18,601 bases of DNA from Actinomycetota bacterium (GTDB lineage: Bacteria > Actinomycetota > Acidimicrobiia > Acidimicrobiales > GCA-2861595). Where the stretch lies: contig JADDQT010000012.1 of the NCBI GenBank assembly GCA_016781225.1, positions 1 to 18,601 of the forward strand, written 5' to 3'. A model generated the notes under the pieces. The model searched no databases and was not told where the DNA came from. It saw only the letters and a program-made list of their open reading frames with translations. Shown here piece after piece: positions 7,466 through 14,774 of this stretch. Each line of letters opens with the position of its first letter. The stretch's first letter is position 1. Both the position numbers and the translations under genes were made by a program.

Positions 7466-8107
7466 CTACTTGCTGTATAGCTCGACGATGAGCTGTTCCC
7501 GGACGGGCACGTCGATGTGTTCCCGCTGGGGCAGGTCTCGGACGACCACCTCGAACGCGCCACCGGCGCTGTCGCCGCCCGTGTTCTCCAGCCACGGCGG
7601 CAATTGGCGGTCGAGGGTGTCCATGTTGTGACGGATGACGATGAGCTCGCGTGAGCGCTGTTTGAGCGACACCACGTCTCCCTTGCGCACCCGGTAGCTC
7701 GGGATGGTGACCCGCTTCGAGTTCACCAGCACGTGCCCGTGGCGAACCAGCTGACGGGCCTGGCTTCGGCTGGAGGCCCACGAGGCCCGGTACACCACGT
7801 TGTCCAGCCGCAGCTCGAGCATGCGAAGGAGGTTCTCGCCTGTGATCCCCTGCTGGCGGTTGGCCTCCTCGTAGAGGTTGGCGAACTGCTTCTCCAACAC
7901 GCCGTATATGCGGCGCGCCTTCTGCTTCTCCCTGAGCTGGACCAGGTACTCCGAGCCCTGCCGCATTCGATCACGACCGTGCTCACCCGGTGGATAGGGC
8001 CGGCGTTCGATGGGGCACTTCATGGTGTCGCACTTCGGCCCCTTGAGGAACAGCTTCATCTTCTCCCGGCGGCACAGCCGGCAGACCGGCCCGGTGTACC
8101 TCGCCAT
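7466..8107 (-). CDS. rpsD: 30S ribosomal protein S4, zinc-binding form
   Basis: S4 starts assembly of the 30S body by binding the 5' domain of 16S rRNA. In E. coli it also represses the alpha operon mRNA. The 213 residues begin MARYTGPVCRLCRR and include YPPGEHGR and the S4 RNA-binding domain (RLDNVVYRASWASSRSQARQ, LVRHGHVLVNSKRV). Cys9, Cys12, Cys26 and Cys31 make a zinc knuckle (C-X2-C-X13-C-X4-C). This C+ form is unlike the cysteine-free S4 of mycobacteria and fits a deep-branching actinobacterium. The ATG overlaps the rpsK stop as TAATG. Confidence 0.97.
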   Translation of the reverse strand: MARYTGPVCRLCRREKMKLFLKGPKCDTMKCPIERRPYPPGEHGRDRMRQGSEYLVQLREKQKARRIYGVLEKQFANLYEEANRQQGITGENLLRMLELRLDNVVYRASWASSRSQARQLVRHGHVLVNSKRVTIPSYRVRKGDVVSLKQRSRELIVIRHNMDTLDRQLPPWLENTGGDSAGGAFEVVVRDLPQREHIDVPVREQLIVELYSK

Positions 8108-8505
8108 TACACGCGCCTCCGCTTCTTGGGTCGGCAGCCGTTGTGCGGGATCGGGCTCACGTCCTTGATGCCGGACACCTCCAGGCCGGTGCTCTGGAGG
8201 GAGCGGATGGCCGTCTCCCGCCCCGAGCCTGGCCCCTTCACCAGCACGTCGACCCTGCGCATGCCGTGCTCCATGGCGCGGCGGGCACATGCTTCAGCAG
8301 CCATCTGAGCGGCGAACGGGGTGGACTTCCGTGACCCCTTGAAACCCACGTTGCCCGCGGAGGCCCAGGCGATGACGTTCCCCTCGGTGTCGGTGATGGA
8401 GACGATGGTGTTGTTGAACGAGCTCTTGATGTGAGCCACGCCGTAGGCCACGTTCTTGCGCTCCCGGCGGCGCGGCCTCCTGCCACCTGGCTTGGGCTTG
8501 GGCAT
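8107..8505 (-). CDS. rpsK: 30S ribosomal protein S11
   Basis: S11 is a platform protein of the small subunit that contacts the mRNA exit region. The 132 residues have a basic N-terminus (MPKPKPGGRRPRRRERKN), then HIKSSFNNTIVSITDTEGN, the core WASAGNVGFKGSRKSTPFAA, and a C-terminal end SPIPHNGCRPKKRRRV, all typical. The gene follows rpsM after two tandem TAG stops and one spacer-free ATG, and its own stop overlaps the rpsD start, so translation of rpsM, rpsK and rpsD is closely linked. Confidence 0.98.
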   Translation of the reverse strand: MPKPKPGGRRPRRRERKNVAYGVAHIKSSFNNTIVSITDTEGNVIAWASAGNVGFKGSRKSTPFAAQMAAEACARRAMEHGMRRVDVLVKGPGSGRETAIRSLQSTGLEVSGIKDVSPIPHNGCRPKKRRRV

Positions 8506-8508
8506 CTA

Positions 8509-8886
8509 CTACTTCCTGACCTTTTTCTTGCCGGCGACCGTGCGCTTCGGGCCCTTTCGGGTGCGTGCGTTGGTGTGGGTCCGCTGCCCATGGACGGGAA
8601 GACCCCGGCGATGGCGGACGCCCTGGTAGGAGCTGATCTCCATCTTCCGCTTGATGTCCTGCTGCACGTCCCGCCGCAGGTCGCCCTCCACCTTCATGTT
8701 GGCGTCGATCCAGCCTCGGAGCCGGACCACCTCGTCGTCGGTGAGGTCCCGGACCCTGGTGTCGCGATTCACGCCTGTGGCCTGGCAGACCTCTTGGGCC
8801 TTCGACCGGCCCACTCCGAAGATGTAGGTGAGGGCGATCTCCAGCCGCTTCTCTCGGGGGATGTCGACTCCTGCTATGCGAGCCAT
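8509..8886 (-). CDS. rpsM: 30S ribosomal protein S13
   Basis: S13 lies in the head of the small subunit, forms intersubunit bridges and touches the P-site tRNA through its basic tail. The 125-residue sequence is canonical: MARIAGVDIPREKRLEIALT, YIFGVGRSKAQEVC, YQGVRHRRGLPVHGQRTHTN, ARTRKGPKRT and a lysine-rich end KKKVRK. It sits five bases after rpmJ, the standard infA-rpmJ-rpsM-rpsK-rpsD order of actinobacteria and Firmicutes. Confidence 0.98.
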   Translation of the reverse strand: MARIAGVDIPREKRLEIALTYIFGVGRSKAQEVCQATGVNRDTRVRDLTDDEVVRLRGWIDANMKVEGDLRRDVQQDIKRKMEISSYQGVRHRRGLPVHGQRTHTNARTRKGPKRTVAGKKKVRK

Positions 8887-8890
8887 GCGC

Positions 8891-9004
8891 TCATCCCTGC
8901 CTCTGCTTGTGGCGCGCGTTGGAGCAGATGACCAGTACCCGGCCGTGCCGGCGTACCACCTTGCACTTCTCGCACATCGTCTTGACGCTGGGTCGTACCT
9001 TCAT
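8891..9004 (-). CDS. rpmJ: 50S ribosomal protein L36, zinc-binding form
   Basis: This is the smallest ribosomal protein, 37 residues: MKVRPSVKTMCEKCKVVRRH and a C-terminal half ending ARHKQRQG. Cys11, Cys14, Cys27 and His32 form the usual zinc knuckle, so this is the zinc-dependent paralogue. The message reads ATGATGA at the junction: the infA TGA stop lies across two successive ATG codons (starting at 9007 and 9004). The second gives the canonical N-terminus and is used here; the first would add one Met. Confidence 0.96.
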   Translation of the reverse strand: MKVRPSVKTMCEKCKVVRRHGRVLVICSNARHKQRQG

Positions 9005-9228
9005 CATTTGTACCTGTAGGTGATTCGGCCTCGGGTGAGGTCGTAGGGCGTGATCTCCACCTGCACGCGATCCCCCGGCAGGATGCGGATCCGGTGCATC
9101 CGCATCTTTCCCGAGCTGTGAGCCAGGACCTTGTGTCCGTTCTCGAGCTCCACCTTGAACATGGCGTTGGGAAGGGGCTCGAGCACCGTGCCTTCGAGCA
9201 CGATCGCGTCTTCCTTGGGCTTGGGCAG
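9004..9228 (-). CDS. infA: Translation initiation factor IF-1 with an apparent CTG start
   Basis: IF-1 binds the 30S A site and helps select initiator tRNA. The 74-residue product has the full S1/OB-fold family sequence: PKPKEDAIVLEGTVLEPLPN, AMFKVELENGHKVLAHSSGK, MRMHRIRILPGDRVQVE and the end PYDLTRGRITYRYK. No ATG, GTG or TTG lies near the usual start. The codon at the usual place is CTG (9228-9226), with a clean GGAGG five bases upstream, so CTG is called as the start. The next in-frame GTG would delete nine residues and damage the first beta-strand. The stop overlaps rpmJ. A leader of about 200 bases precedes it. Confidence 0.9.
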   Translation of the reverse strand: MPKPKEDAIVLEGTVLEPLPNAMFKVELENGHKVLAHSSGKMRMHRIRILPGDRVQVEITPYDLTRGRITYRYK

Positions 9229-9429
9229 GTGTACCTCCGGGCACTTGTTGCGGGGGAAGCTTCGGCAGGATGGGACTCGGTGCAGTCGGGCTTCAGTCAG
9301 CTTGGGCCCGGCGCACTGGCGTGACACCGTGTGCCGGGGAGCCCGGTGGCGCGCCAGGTCGACCGGACAGGATATCGCGTCAGGCCCTGCCGGGAAACCG
9401 GGCCGGGAACCGGGCACCAACGGTCGACG
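9229..9429 (-). promoter_or_regulatory. Structured 201-base leader between map and infA
   Basis: This is the longest gene-free stretch within the ribosomal run. On the minus strand it holds two tandem CCGG-loop-CCGG units (within 9389-9415), then a weak -10-like TATCCT, then a perfect CCGGG-CTC-CCCGG hairpin (9346-9334). Such a gap before infA suits an internal promoter or a site that sets infA/alpha-operon output, but no strong -35 box and no T-rich terminator are seen. Confidence 0.35.
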
Positions 9430-10176
9430 TCAGTTCTCGGGGATGGTCAGCACCTCAGGACCGTTGTCGGTAATGGCGATGGAGTGCTCGGCGTGCGCCG
9501 ACAGACTCCCGTCGGCGGTCACCACAGCCCAGCCGTCATCGAGCAGGCGAGTGCCAGGACCCCCCATGTTCACCATCGGCTCGACGGCGAAGACCATGCC
9601 CACCCGCAGCTTCGGCCCCTTCCCGGGCTCGCCGTAGTTGGGGACCTGAGGCTCCTCGTGCATGGCCGTCCCTATGCCGTGGCCCACGTACTCACGGACC
9701 ACCGAGTAGCCGGCGGCCTCGGCCACGGTCTGCACCGCATGGCCGATGTCCGACAGCCGGTGGCCGTCGACCATCTGCTCGATCCCCTTGCGAAGGCTCT
9801 CCTCGGTGACCTCGATGAGCTTGAGCGCCTCGGGCTCCACCTCGCCGACCGGCATGGTGAAGGCGGCGTCGCCGTGGTAGCCCTCGATGATGGCGCCGCA
9901 GTCGATGGAGATGATGTCCCCCTCCTCGAGGCGGTACGACCCCGGGATGCCGTGGACGATCATGTCGTTGGGCGACGTGCAGATCACTCCCGGAAAGCCG
10001 TGGTAGTTCAAGAAGTTCGACCGCGCCCCGCGCCGCTCCAGCACCTCTCGGGCCACCCGGTCGAGGTCGGCGGTGGTGACGCCGGGACGGGCCGCCGACC
10101 GAGTGCGGTCGTGCATCTCGGCCACCACCCGGCCAGCACGGCGCATCTTGGAGATCTCGTCCTTGGTCCGCCTCAC
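9430..10176 (-). CDS. map: Methionine aminopeptidase, type I
   Basis: This enzyme removes the initiator Met from new proteins in the cytoplasm. The 248 residues show the pita-bread fold with all five metal ligands: Asp92 (IISIDCGA), Asp103 (YHGDAAF), His166 (GHGIGTAMHEEP), Glu199 (FAVEPMV) and Glu230 (SAHAEHSI); the substrate-loop His is His75 (DMIVHGIP). It lacks the N-terminal zinc-finger extension of some actinobacterial and eukaryotic MetAPs. GTG 10176 is used: it overlaps the adk TGA as GTGA, has GAGG eight bases upstream, and puts the protein at family length; the frame extends to 10206 without need. Confidence 0.96.
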   Translation of the reverse strand: MRRTKDEISKMRRAGRVVAEMHDRTRSAARPGVTTADLDRVAREVLERRGARSNFLNYHGFPGVICTSPNDMIVHGIPGSYRLEEGDIISIDCGAIIEGYHGDAAFTMPVGEVEPEALKLIEVTEESLRKGIEQMVDGHRLSDIGHAVQTVAEAAGYSVVREYVGHGIGTAMHEEPQVPNYGEPGKGPKLRVGMVFAVEPMVNMGGPGTRLLDDGWAVVTADGSLSAHAEHSIAITDNGPEVLTIPEN

Positions 10177-10859
10177 GACGCTGACCTCACCTGGTCGGTG
10201 GGCCACCTGCGGTCGATGGCTCGGATCAGGCGGTCGGTGACGGTGTCGAGTGGCCCGATCCCGTCGATGGCAACCAACTTCTCCTGCTCCTGGTACCAGC
10301 TCACCAGGGGCTCGGTCTGCTCCTCGTAGAGCTTGAGGCGCCGGGCGATGGCGTGCTCGGTATCGTCCCTTCGCAGCACGACCTCCCCGCCACAGTGATC
10401 ACACTCCCAGCCCTGTTCGGGCGGGCTGTGCACGCTGTAGTTGGTGCCGCAGCCCCGGCACACGCGCCGCCCGGCCAGGCGCCTGAGGGACACCTCGGTG
10501 GGTACCTCGAGCGACAGGACCAGGTCCACGTCGCCGGGCGCCAGCAGCTCGGACAGCTTCTCCGCCTGGGCGGTGGTGCGGGGAAACCCGTCGAGGACGA
10601 AGCCTCGGGCAGCGTCCTCCTCGCTCAGGCGCTCGCTCACGACGCCGATCACCAGGTCGTCGGGGATCAGCTCGCCGGCGTGCATGTAACTGTCCAGGCG
10701 CTCTCCGAGCTGCGATCCGGACTGGACCGCAGCGCGGAACATGTCACCGGTGGAGATGTGCGGCACCCGGTAGTGACGGCACAGGCGCACGCACTGGGTG
10801 CCCTTGCCGGCACCCTGCTTGCCGAAGATTAGGAGCCTCGGACCCTGAGCCTCGGACAC
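10173..10859 (-). CDS. adk: Adenylate kinase with zinc-binding lid
   Basis: Adenylate kinase balances ATP, ADP and AMP. The 228-residue protein is the long form: P-loop GKQGAGKGT at 13-21, AMP-site STGDMFR, DGFPRT at 90-95, and a lid with Cys134, Cys137, Cys153 and Cys156 set as a four-cysteine zinc site. The lid arginines RRDDTEHAIARRL follow. The P-loop has Lys-Gln where most homologues have Ala/Pro-Pro before GAGKGT. The GTG start follows the secY TAA with no base between, and no clear Shine-Dalgarno sequence is seen, so coupling to secY is likely. secY-adk-map is the standard spc-operon end in actinobacteria. Confidence 0.96.
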   Translation of the reverse strand: MSEAQGPRLLIFGKQGAGKGTQCVRLCRHYRVPHISTGDMFRAAVQSGSQLGERLDSYMHAGELIPDDLVIGVVSERLSEEDAARGFVLDGFPRTTAQAEKLSELLAPGDVDLVLSLEVPTEVSLRRLAGRRVCRGCGTNYSVHSPPEQGWECDHCGGEVVLRRDDTEHAIARRLKLYEEQTEPLVSWYQEQEKLVAIDGIGPLDTVTDRLIRAIDRRWPTDQVRSAS

Positions 10860-12152
10860 TTACTTCAGGAAGCCCTCGTAGTTGCGCATCATGAGCTGGC
10901 TGTCGATCTGCTTCATGGTCTCCAGAGCCACGCCAACGGCGATCAGCAGGGTGGCGCCGGCGAAGGGATAGTTGTTCACGTCCCAGGCAGCCAGGAATAT
11001 CGACGGGAGCAGGGCGATGAAGGCCAGGAACAGCGATCCGGGCAGCGTGATGCGGTTGAGGATGGAGGCCAGGTGGCGTTCGGTGCGCTCTCCGGGACGG
11101 ATGCCCGGGATGTAGCCCCCCTGCTTGCGAATGAGGTCTGCCTGCTGTCGGGGATCGAAGGCGATGGCGGTGTAGAAGTAGGCGAAGAGGACGATGAAGA
11201 TCCCGTAGAGCACCACGTAGTAAACGCTCGTGGGCTGGGCCAGGTTCTTGTCGATGAAGCTGCGAACGCCGTCCCAGGGGACCACGTTCGAGAGCAGCAC
11301 CGGGAAGTACAGCACCGAGCTGGCGAAGATGATGGGGATGACACCCGACTGGTTCACCTTGAGCGGGATGTAGGTGCTCTGCCCGCCGTACATGCGCCGC
11401 CCGACCACCCGCTTGGCGAACTGCACCGGGATGCGGCGCTGGCCCTGCTCCACGAAGACGACGGCGGCGATGAGCAGCAGGGTCACCACGAGGATGATGG
11501 CGAACTTCACGTCGCCTCCCTCGGCCCTCACCGAAGCACCGCCGGCGGGGAGACCGGACACCACGCTGGCGAAGATCAGGATCGACATGCCCTGCCCGAT
11601 GCCTCGCTGCGTGATCAGCTCGCCCAGCCACATGACGAACGCCGTTCCCGCCGTCATGGACAGCACCACCAGCAACACCCGGGGGACGGTGAAGTTGGGG
11701 ATGAGGTCGACGTCGTCGCCGACACCGAGCCCGGGCGCGCCGTTGTGGAAGGCGAACGCCAGACCGGTGGACTGCATGATGGCCAGGGCCACGGTGAGGT
11801 ACCGGGTGGCCTGAGTGATCTTGCGCTGGCCGACGGCGCCCTCGTTCCGCCACTGCTCGAGCTTGGGGATCACGACGCCGAGGAGCTGCACGATGATCGA
11901 GCTCGTGATGTAGGGCATGATGCCGAGGCCGAACACGGCGAAGCGGGTGAGGGCCCCGCCCGAGAAGAGGTTCAAGAAGCCGAGCACGCCGCCGGCCTTG
12001 GCCGTCTCCTCCAAGCGCTGCACGGCGTCGAAGTCGATGCCGGGCACCGGCACGTGTGATCCCACCCGGTAGAGGATGATCACCAGGAGCGTGAACACGA
12101 TCTTGTTCCGGAGGTCCGGAATCTTGAACATGTTCTTGAAGCTGGCGAGCAC
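10860..12152 (-). CDS. secY: Protein translocase channel subunit SecY
   Basis: SecY forms the protein-conducting channel of the cytoplasmic membrane with SecE and SecG. The 430 residues hold ten hydrophobic segments. Recognisable parts are the N-terminal IPDLRNKIVFTLLVIILYRV, the plug region SGGALTRFAVFGLGIMPYI, and the cytosolic loops QRRIPVQFAKRVVGR (between TM6 and 7) and RKQGGYIPGIRPGERT (between TM8 and 9), which dock ribosomes and SecA. The start is GTG with AGGAG five bases upstream. It follows rplO after 24 bases, the usual position in the spc operon. Confidence 0.97.
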   Translation of the reverse strand: MLASFKNMFKIPDLRNKIVFTLLVIILYRVGSHVPVPGIDFDAVQRLEETAKAGGVLGFLNLFSGGALTRFAVFGLGIMPYITSSIIVQLLGVVIPKLEQWRNEGAVGQRKITQATRYLTVALAIMQSTGLAFAFHNGAPGLGVGDDVDLIPNFTVPRVLLVVLSMTAGTAFVMWLGELITQRGIGQGMSILIFASVVSGLPAGGASVRAEGGDVKFAIILVVTLLLIAAVVFVEQGQRRIPVQFAKRVVGRRMYGGQSTYIPLKVNQSGVIPIIFASSVLYFPVLLSNVVPWDGVRSFIDKNLAQPTSVYYVVLYGIFIVLFAYFYTAIAFDPRQQADLIRKQGGYIPGIRPGERTERHLASILNRITLPGSLFLAFIALLPSIFLAAWDVNNYPFAGATLLIAVGVALETMKQIDSQLMMRNYEGFLK

Positions 12153-12176
12153 GGCTGCTCCTGCGGGGTGACGGCT

Positions 12177-12659
12177 CTAGCGGTTGGTGAGGGCGTTGCC
12201 CTTGGCCGCCGGCCGTCCGGGCGGGGACGGGATGACCTCCACGCTACCGCCCGCCGCGGTGATCGCCGCCTCGGCCGAGCGCGAGAAGGCGTGGGCCTGC
12301 ACCCGCAGGGCGCGGGTGAGCTGGCCGCGCCCGAGGACCTTCACCAGCCCGTGCTTGTGAACCAGGCCCTTGGACCGCAGGGACTCCGGGTTGACGTCGT
12401 CCCCGTCGAACTCCTCCAAGGCGTCGAGGTTCACCACCGTGTACTCGACCCGGAAGGGGTTCTTGAACCCGCCCAACTTGGGGACCCGCTGGGTGAGCGG
12501 GAGCTGGCCGCCCTCGAAGCCCGGCTTCAGGGTGCCCCGAGCGCCCTGCCCCTTGGTGCCTCGACCCGCGGTCTTTCCTCCCCGGCCGGCGGTTCCGCGC
12601 CCCACCCGCTTGCGGCGCTTGGTGGAGCCGGGAGCAGGATGCAGGTCGTGCAGCTTCAT
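12177..12659 (-). CDS. rplO: 50S ribosomal protein L15
   Basis: L15 is a late-assembly large-subunit protein with a long basic extension running through 23S rRNA. The 160 residues show the typical MKLHDLHPAPGSTKRRKRVG start, a Gly/Lys/Arg-rich stretch (GRGGKTAGRGTKGQGAR), the GFEGGQLPLTQRVPKLGGF motif and a folded C-terminal domain with AHAFSRSAEAAITAAGG. Its ATG overlaps the rpmD stop by four bases (ATGA). Confidence 0.98.
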   Translation of the reverse strand: MKLHDLHPAPGSTKRRKRVGRGTAGRGGKTAGRGTKGQGARGTLKPGFEGGQLPLTQRVPKLGGFKNPFRVEYTVVNLDALEEFDGDDVNPESLRSKGLVHKHGLVKVLGRGQLTRALRVQAHAFSRSAEAAITAAGGSVEVIPSPPGRPAAKGNALTNR

Positions 12660-12847
12660 GACTCAGTCACCGGTTCCACGGCCACCAGGTGGGGGACGCG
12701 GGCGATCATGCCGCGGATCTCGGCACGGTCGGGCAGTGTGTTCGCCTTGCCGATGCGGCCTAGGCCCAACGCGCGCAGCGTGCCCCGGTGCTTCGGCTTG
12801 GTGCCGATCGCCGACTTCGTCTGAGTGACGCGCAACATCTCAGGCAT
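12656..12847 (-). CDS. rpmD: 50S ribosomal protein L30
   Basis: L30 is a small large-subunit protein. The 63 residues contain the family signature LRVTQTKSAIGTKPKHRGTL followed by RALGLGRIGKANTLPD and RGMIARVPHLVAVEP. The ORF starts MPEMLRV; the second Met (12838) would give the more usual length of 60. The start used lies two bases after the rpsE stop. No strong ribosome binding site is seen for either, so coupling to rpsE is likely. It overlaps rplO by four bases. Confidence 0.95.
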   Translation of the reverse strand: MPEMLRVTQTKSAIGTKPKHRGTLRALGLGRIGKANTLPDRAEIRGMIARVPHLVAVEPVTES

Positions 12848-12849
12848 TG

Positions 12850-13401
12850 CTACGCCACCACCTCGGGGACGTGGGGACCCCGCTTGGTCTCCCTGTACGC
12901 GGCCAGGACTCCCTTGGGCGTGACCTCCTCGGGGCTCTTGCCCCGGAGACGGGCAACGTCGTCGGGGGACTTCAGCGCCTTTAGACCGGCGATGGTGGCG
13001 TGAGCGACGTTGATGGCGTTGGAGGACCCGAGGGACTTGGCGAGCACGTCGTGGATGCCCGCCGCCTCGAGGATGATCCGGGCGGCTCCGCCGGCGATGA
13101 CGCCCGTACCCGGTGCGGCGGGCTTCAGCAGCACACGGCCGGCACCGGCCACACCCATGATGGGATGGGTGATGGTGGAGCCGGCCAGCGGCACACCGAA
13201 CACGTTCTTGCGGGCGTCCTCGCCCGCCTTCTGCATGGCCAGGGCCACCTCCTTGGCTTTGCCGTAACCAAGGCCGACCTTGCCCTGGCCATCCCCGACG
13301 ACCATGAGGGCGGCAAAGGAGAATCGCCTCCCACCCTTGACCACCTTGGCCACCCGGTTGGGCCTGCCAATGGCTCGTTCCTCGAACTGACCTTCACCCA
13401 T
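12850..13401 (-). CDS. rpsE: 30S ribosomal protein S5
   Basis: S5 takes part in mRNA unwinding and decoding fidelity and is the classic site of spectinomycin resistance. The 183-residue protein has the double-stranded-RNA-binding N-terminal domain (VVKGGRRFSFAALMVVGDGQ, then GKVGLGYGKAKEV) and the C-terminal part PGTGVIAGGAARIILEAAGI, DVLAKSLGSSNAINVAHAT. The end KRGPHVPEVVA is a modest extension. GAGAGGA lies just before the ATG. It sits 18 bases after rplR, in standard spc order. Confidence 0.98.
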   Translation of the reverse strand: MGEGQFEERAIGRPNRVAKVVKGGRRFSFAALMVVGDGQGKVGLGYGKAKEVALAMQKAGEDARKNVFGVPLAGSTITHPIMGVAGAGRVLLKPAAPGTGVIAGGAARIILEAAGIHDVLAKSLGSSNAINVAHATIAGLKALKSPDDVARLRGKSPEEVTPKGVLAAYRETKRGPHVPEVVA

Positions 13402-13419
13402 GCTTTCCTCTCAATGTCT

Positions 13420-13788
13420 CTAGAACTCGAGCCCGGCTTCGCGGGCGGCATCGGCCAGGGCGGCCACGCGCCCGTGATAGCGGAACCCACCGCGGTCGAA
13501 CACCACCCGCGACACGCCGGCAGCCTTGGCCCGCTCGCCTACGAGGCGCCCGACGGCGGTGGCACCCGCCTTGTTGCCCGTGTTCCCGGCGTTGGCCGAC
13601 CGCAGCTCCTTCTCCACCGACGACGCCGCCGCCAGGGTTCGCCCCGTCTCGTCGTCGATGACCTGCGCCACCATGTGCCGGTTCGAACGGAAAACGGCCA
13701 GCCGAGGCCGTTCACTCGTTCCGGTGACCTTCTTGCGCACCCGCCGATGGCGTCTGATGCGTAGCTGCGCCTCGCGCTGACGGGTCAT
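13420..13788 (-). CDS. rplR: 50S ribosomal protein L18
   Basis: L18 binds 5S rRNA with L5 and helps place it in the central protuberance. The 122 residues have the basic N-terminal RIRRHRRVRKKVTGTSERPR, then LAVFRSNRHMVAQVIDD, and the C-terminal FDRGGFRYHGRVAALADAAR with the ending EAGLEF, all typical. The ATG overlaps the rplF stop as TAATG, which should keep output of L6 and L18 equal. Confidence 0.98.
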   Translation of the reverse strand: MTRQREAQLRIRRHRRVRKKVTGTSERPRLAVFRSNRHMVAQVIDDETGRTLAAASSVEKELRSANAGNTGNKAGATAVGRLVGERAKAAGVSRVVFDRGGFRYHGRVAALADAAREAGLEF

Positions 13789-14327
13789 TACTTGCCTGCC
13801 TTCCCAGCCTTGCGCTGGACGTGCTCGCCGGCATAGCGGACGCCCTTGCCCTTGTAGGGCTCGGGCTTGCGGATCTTTCGGATGTTGGCCGCCACCTGGC
13901 CCACCAGCTCCTTGTCCACGCCCCTGACGAGGATGCGAGTGGGTGCCGGCACCTCGAAGTTGATCCCCTCCGGGGCGTCGACGGCCACGCCGTGGCTGAA
14001 GCCCAGCGCCAGCTCCAGGCGCTGCGGGGTGTGCGACGTCACTCGGTAGCCGACGCCGACGATCTCCAGCTCCTTGGAGAACCCGGCCGTGACCCCGACC
14101 ACCATGTTGTTGACCAGGGCCCGGGTGAGGCCGTGCAGGGCCCGGTTGCGCCGGTCGTCCCCTGCCCGCTCCACCAGAACCTCGGTCTCCTCCCGGCGGA
14201 CGTCGATCTCGCCCGGAATGGCGCGCTCGAGTGTGCCGTTCGGGCCCTTCACGGTGACCCGTCGGCGCGCCACGGACACCTCGACGCCTTCGGGCACCGG
14301 GATCGGTGATCGTCCGATTCTCGACAT
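13788..14327 (-). CDS. rplF: 50S ribosomal protein L6
   Basis: L6 sits near the GTPase-associated centre and the sarcin-ricin loop. It is built from two similar domains, seen here in 179 residues: MSRIGRSPIPVPEGVEVSVA and VTVKGPNGTLERAIPG in the first, and the conserved VDKELVGQVAANIRKIRKPE followed by PYKGKGVRYAGE in the second. A GAAAGG binding site lies before the ATG, and the gene follows rpsH after 30 bases. Confidence 0.98.
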   Translation of the reverse strand: MSRIGRSPIPVPEGVEVSVARRRVTVKGPNGTLERAIPGEIDVRREETEVLVERAGDDRRNRALHGLTRALVNNMVVGVTAGFSKELEIVGVGYRVTSHTPQRLELALGFSHGVAVDAPEGINFEVPAPTRILVRGVDKELVGQVAANIRKIRKPEPYKGKGVRYAGEHVQRKAGKAGK

Positions 14328-14357
14328 CTCAGACCTTTCGGGGAGGGCTCTGGCCGG

Positions 14358-14762
14358 TTACCACACGTAGCACAGCACCTCACCGCCCATTCGCCGCTGG
14401 CGGGCCTCACGATCGCTCATGAGCCCTTGGCTGGTGGACAGCACCGCCACTCCCAGACCGCCGAGCACCCTGGGGAGACGGTCGGCCTTGGTGTAGACGC
14501 GCAGCCCCGGCTTGGATATGCGGCGAAGGCCGGAGATCGTCCTCTCGCGGTCCGGCGAGTACTTCATCCGAATCTCGAGGGCCTTCCCGGGACGGTCGTC
14601 GTTCTCCCCGACGCTGAAGCCTTCGATGTATCCCTCCCTCTCCAAGACGATGGCGAGGGACTCCTTGAGCTTGGACGAGGGCATGCGCACGGTGTCGTGC
14701 ATCGCCGTGTTGGCGTTGCGGATCCGGCTGAGCATGTCGGCGATGGGGTCGGTCATGGTCAT
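14358..14762 (-). CDS. rpsH: 30S ribosomal protein S8
   Basis: S8 binds helix 21 of 16S rRNA and in E. coli represses the spc operon at the rplX-rplE junction. The 134 residues begin MTMTDPIADMLSRIRNANTA and end with the signature GGLGVAVLSTSQGLMSDREA, RQRRMGGEVLCYVW. ATG 14762 is preferred over ATG 14756 because GGAGGG lies at good spacing from it. It follows rpsN after 12 bases. Confidence 0.98.
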   Translation of the reverse strand: MTMTDPIADMLSRIRNANTAMHDTVRMPSSKLKESLAIVLEREGYIEGFSVGENDDRPGKALEIRMKYSPDRERTISGLRRISKPGLRVYTKADRLPRVLGGLGVAVLSTSQGLMSDREARQRRMGGEVLCYVW

Positions 14763-14774
14763 GGGCGCCCTCCC

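Noticed and set aside
6071..7480. 469-codon plus-strand ORF opposite rplQ and rpoA
   Set aside because: It is antisense to two certain genes, and its composition (Gly, Val, Asp, His-rich) is what high-GC coding DNA gives on the opposite strand. No domain is recognisable.
9331..10329. 332-codon plus-strand ORF opposite map and part of adk
   Set aside because: The metal ligands and P-loop of map and adk on the other strand are decisive; this is a shadow frame.
11073..12059. 328-codon plus-strand ORF opposite secY
   Set aside because: It is a His/Asp/Glu-rich mirror of hydrophobic secY codons and has no motif or ribosome binding site; secY is certain.
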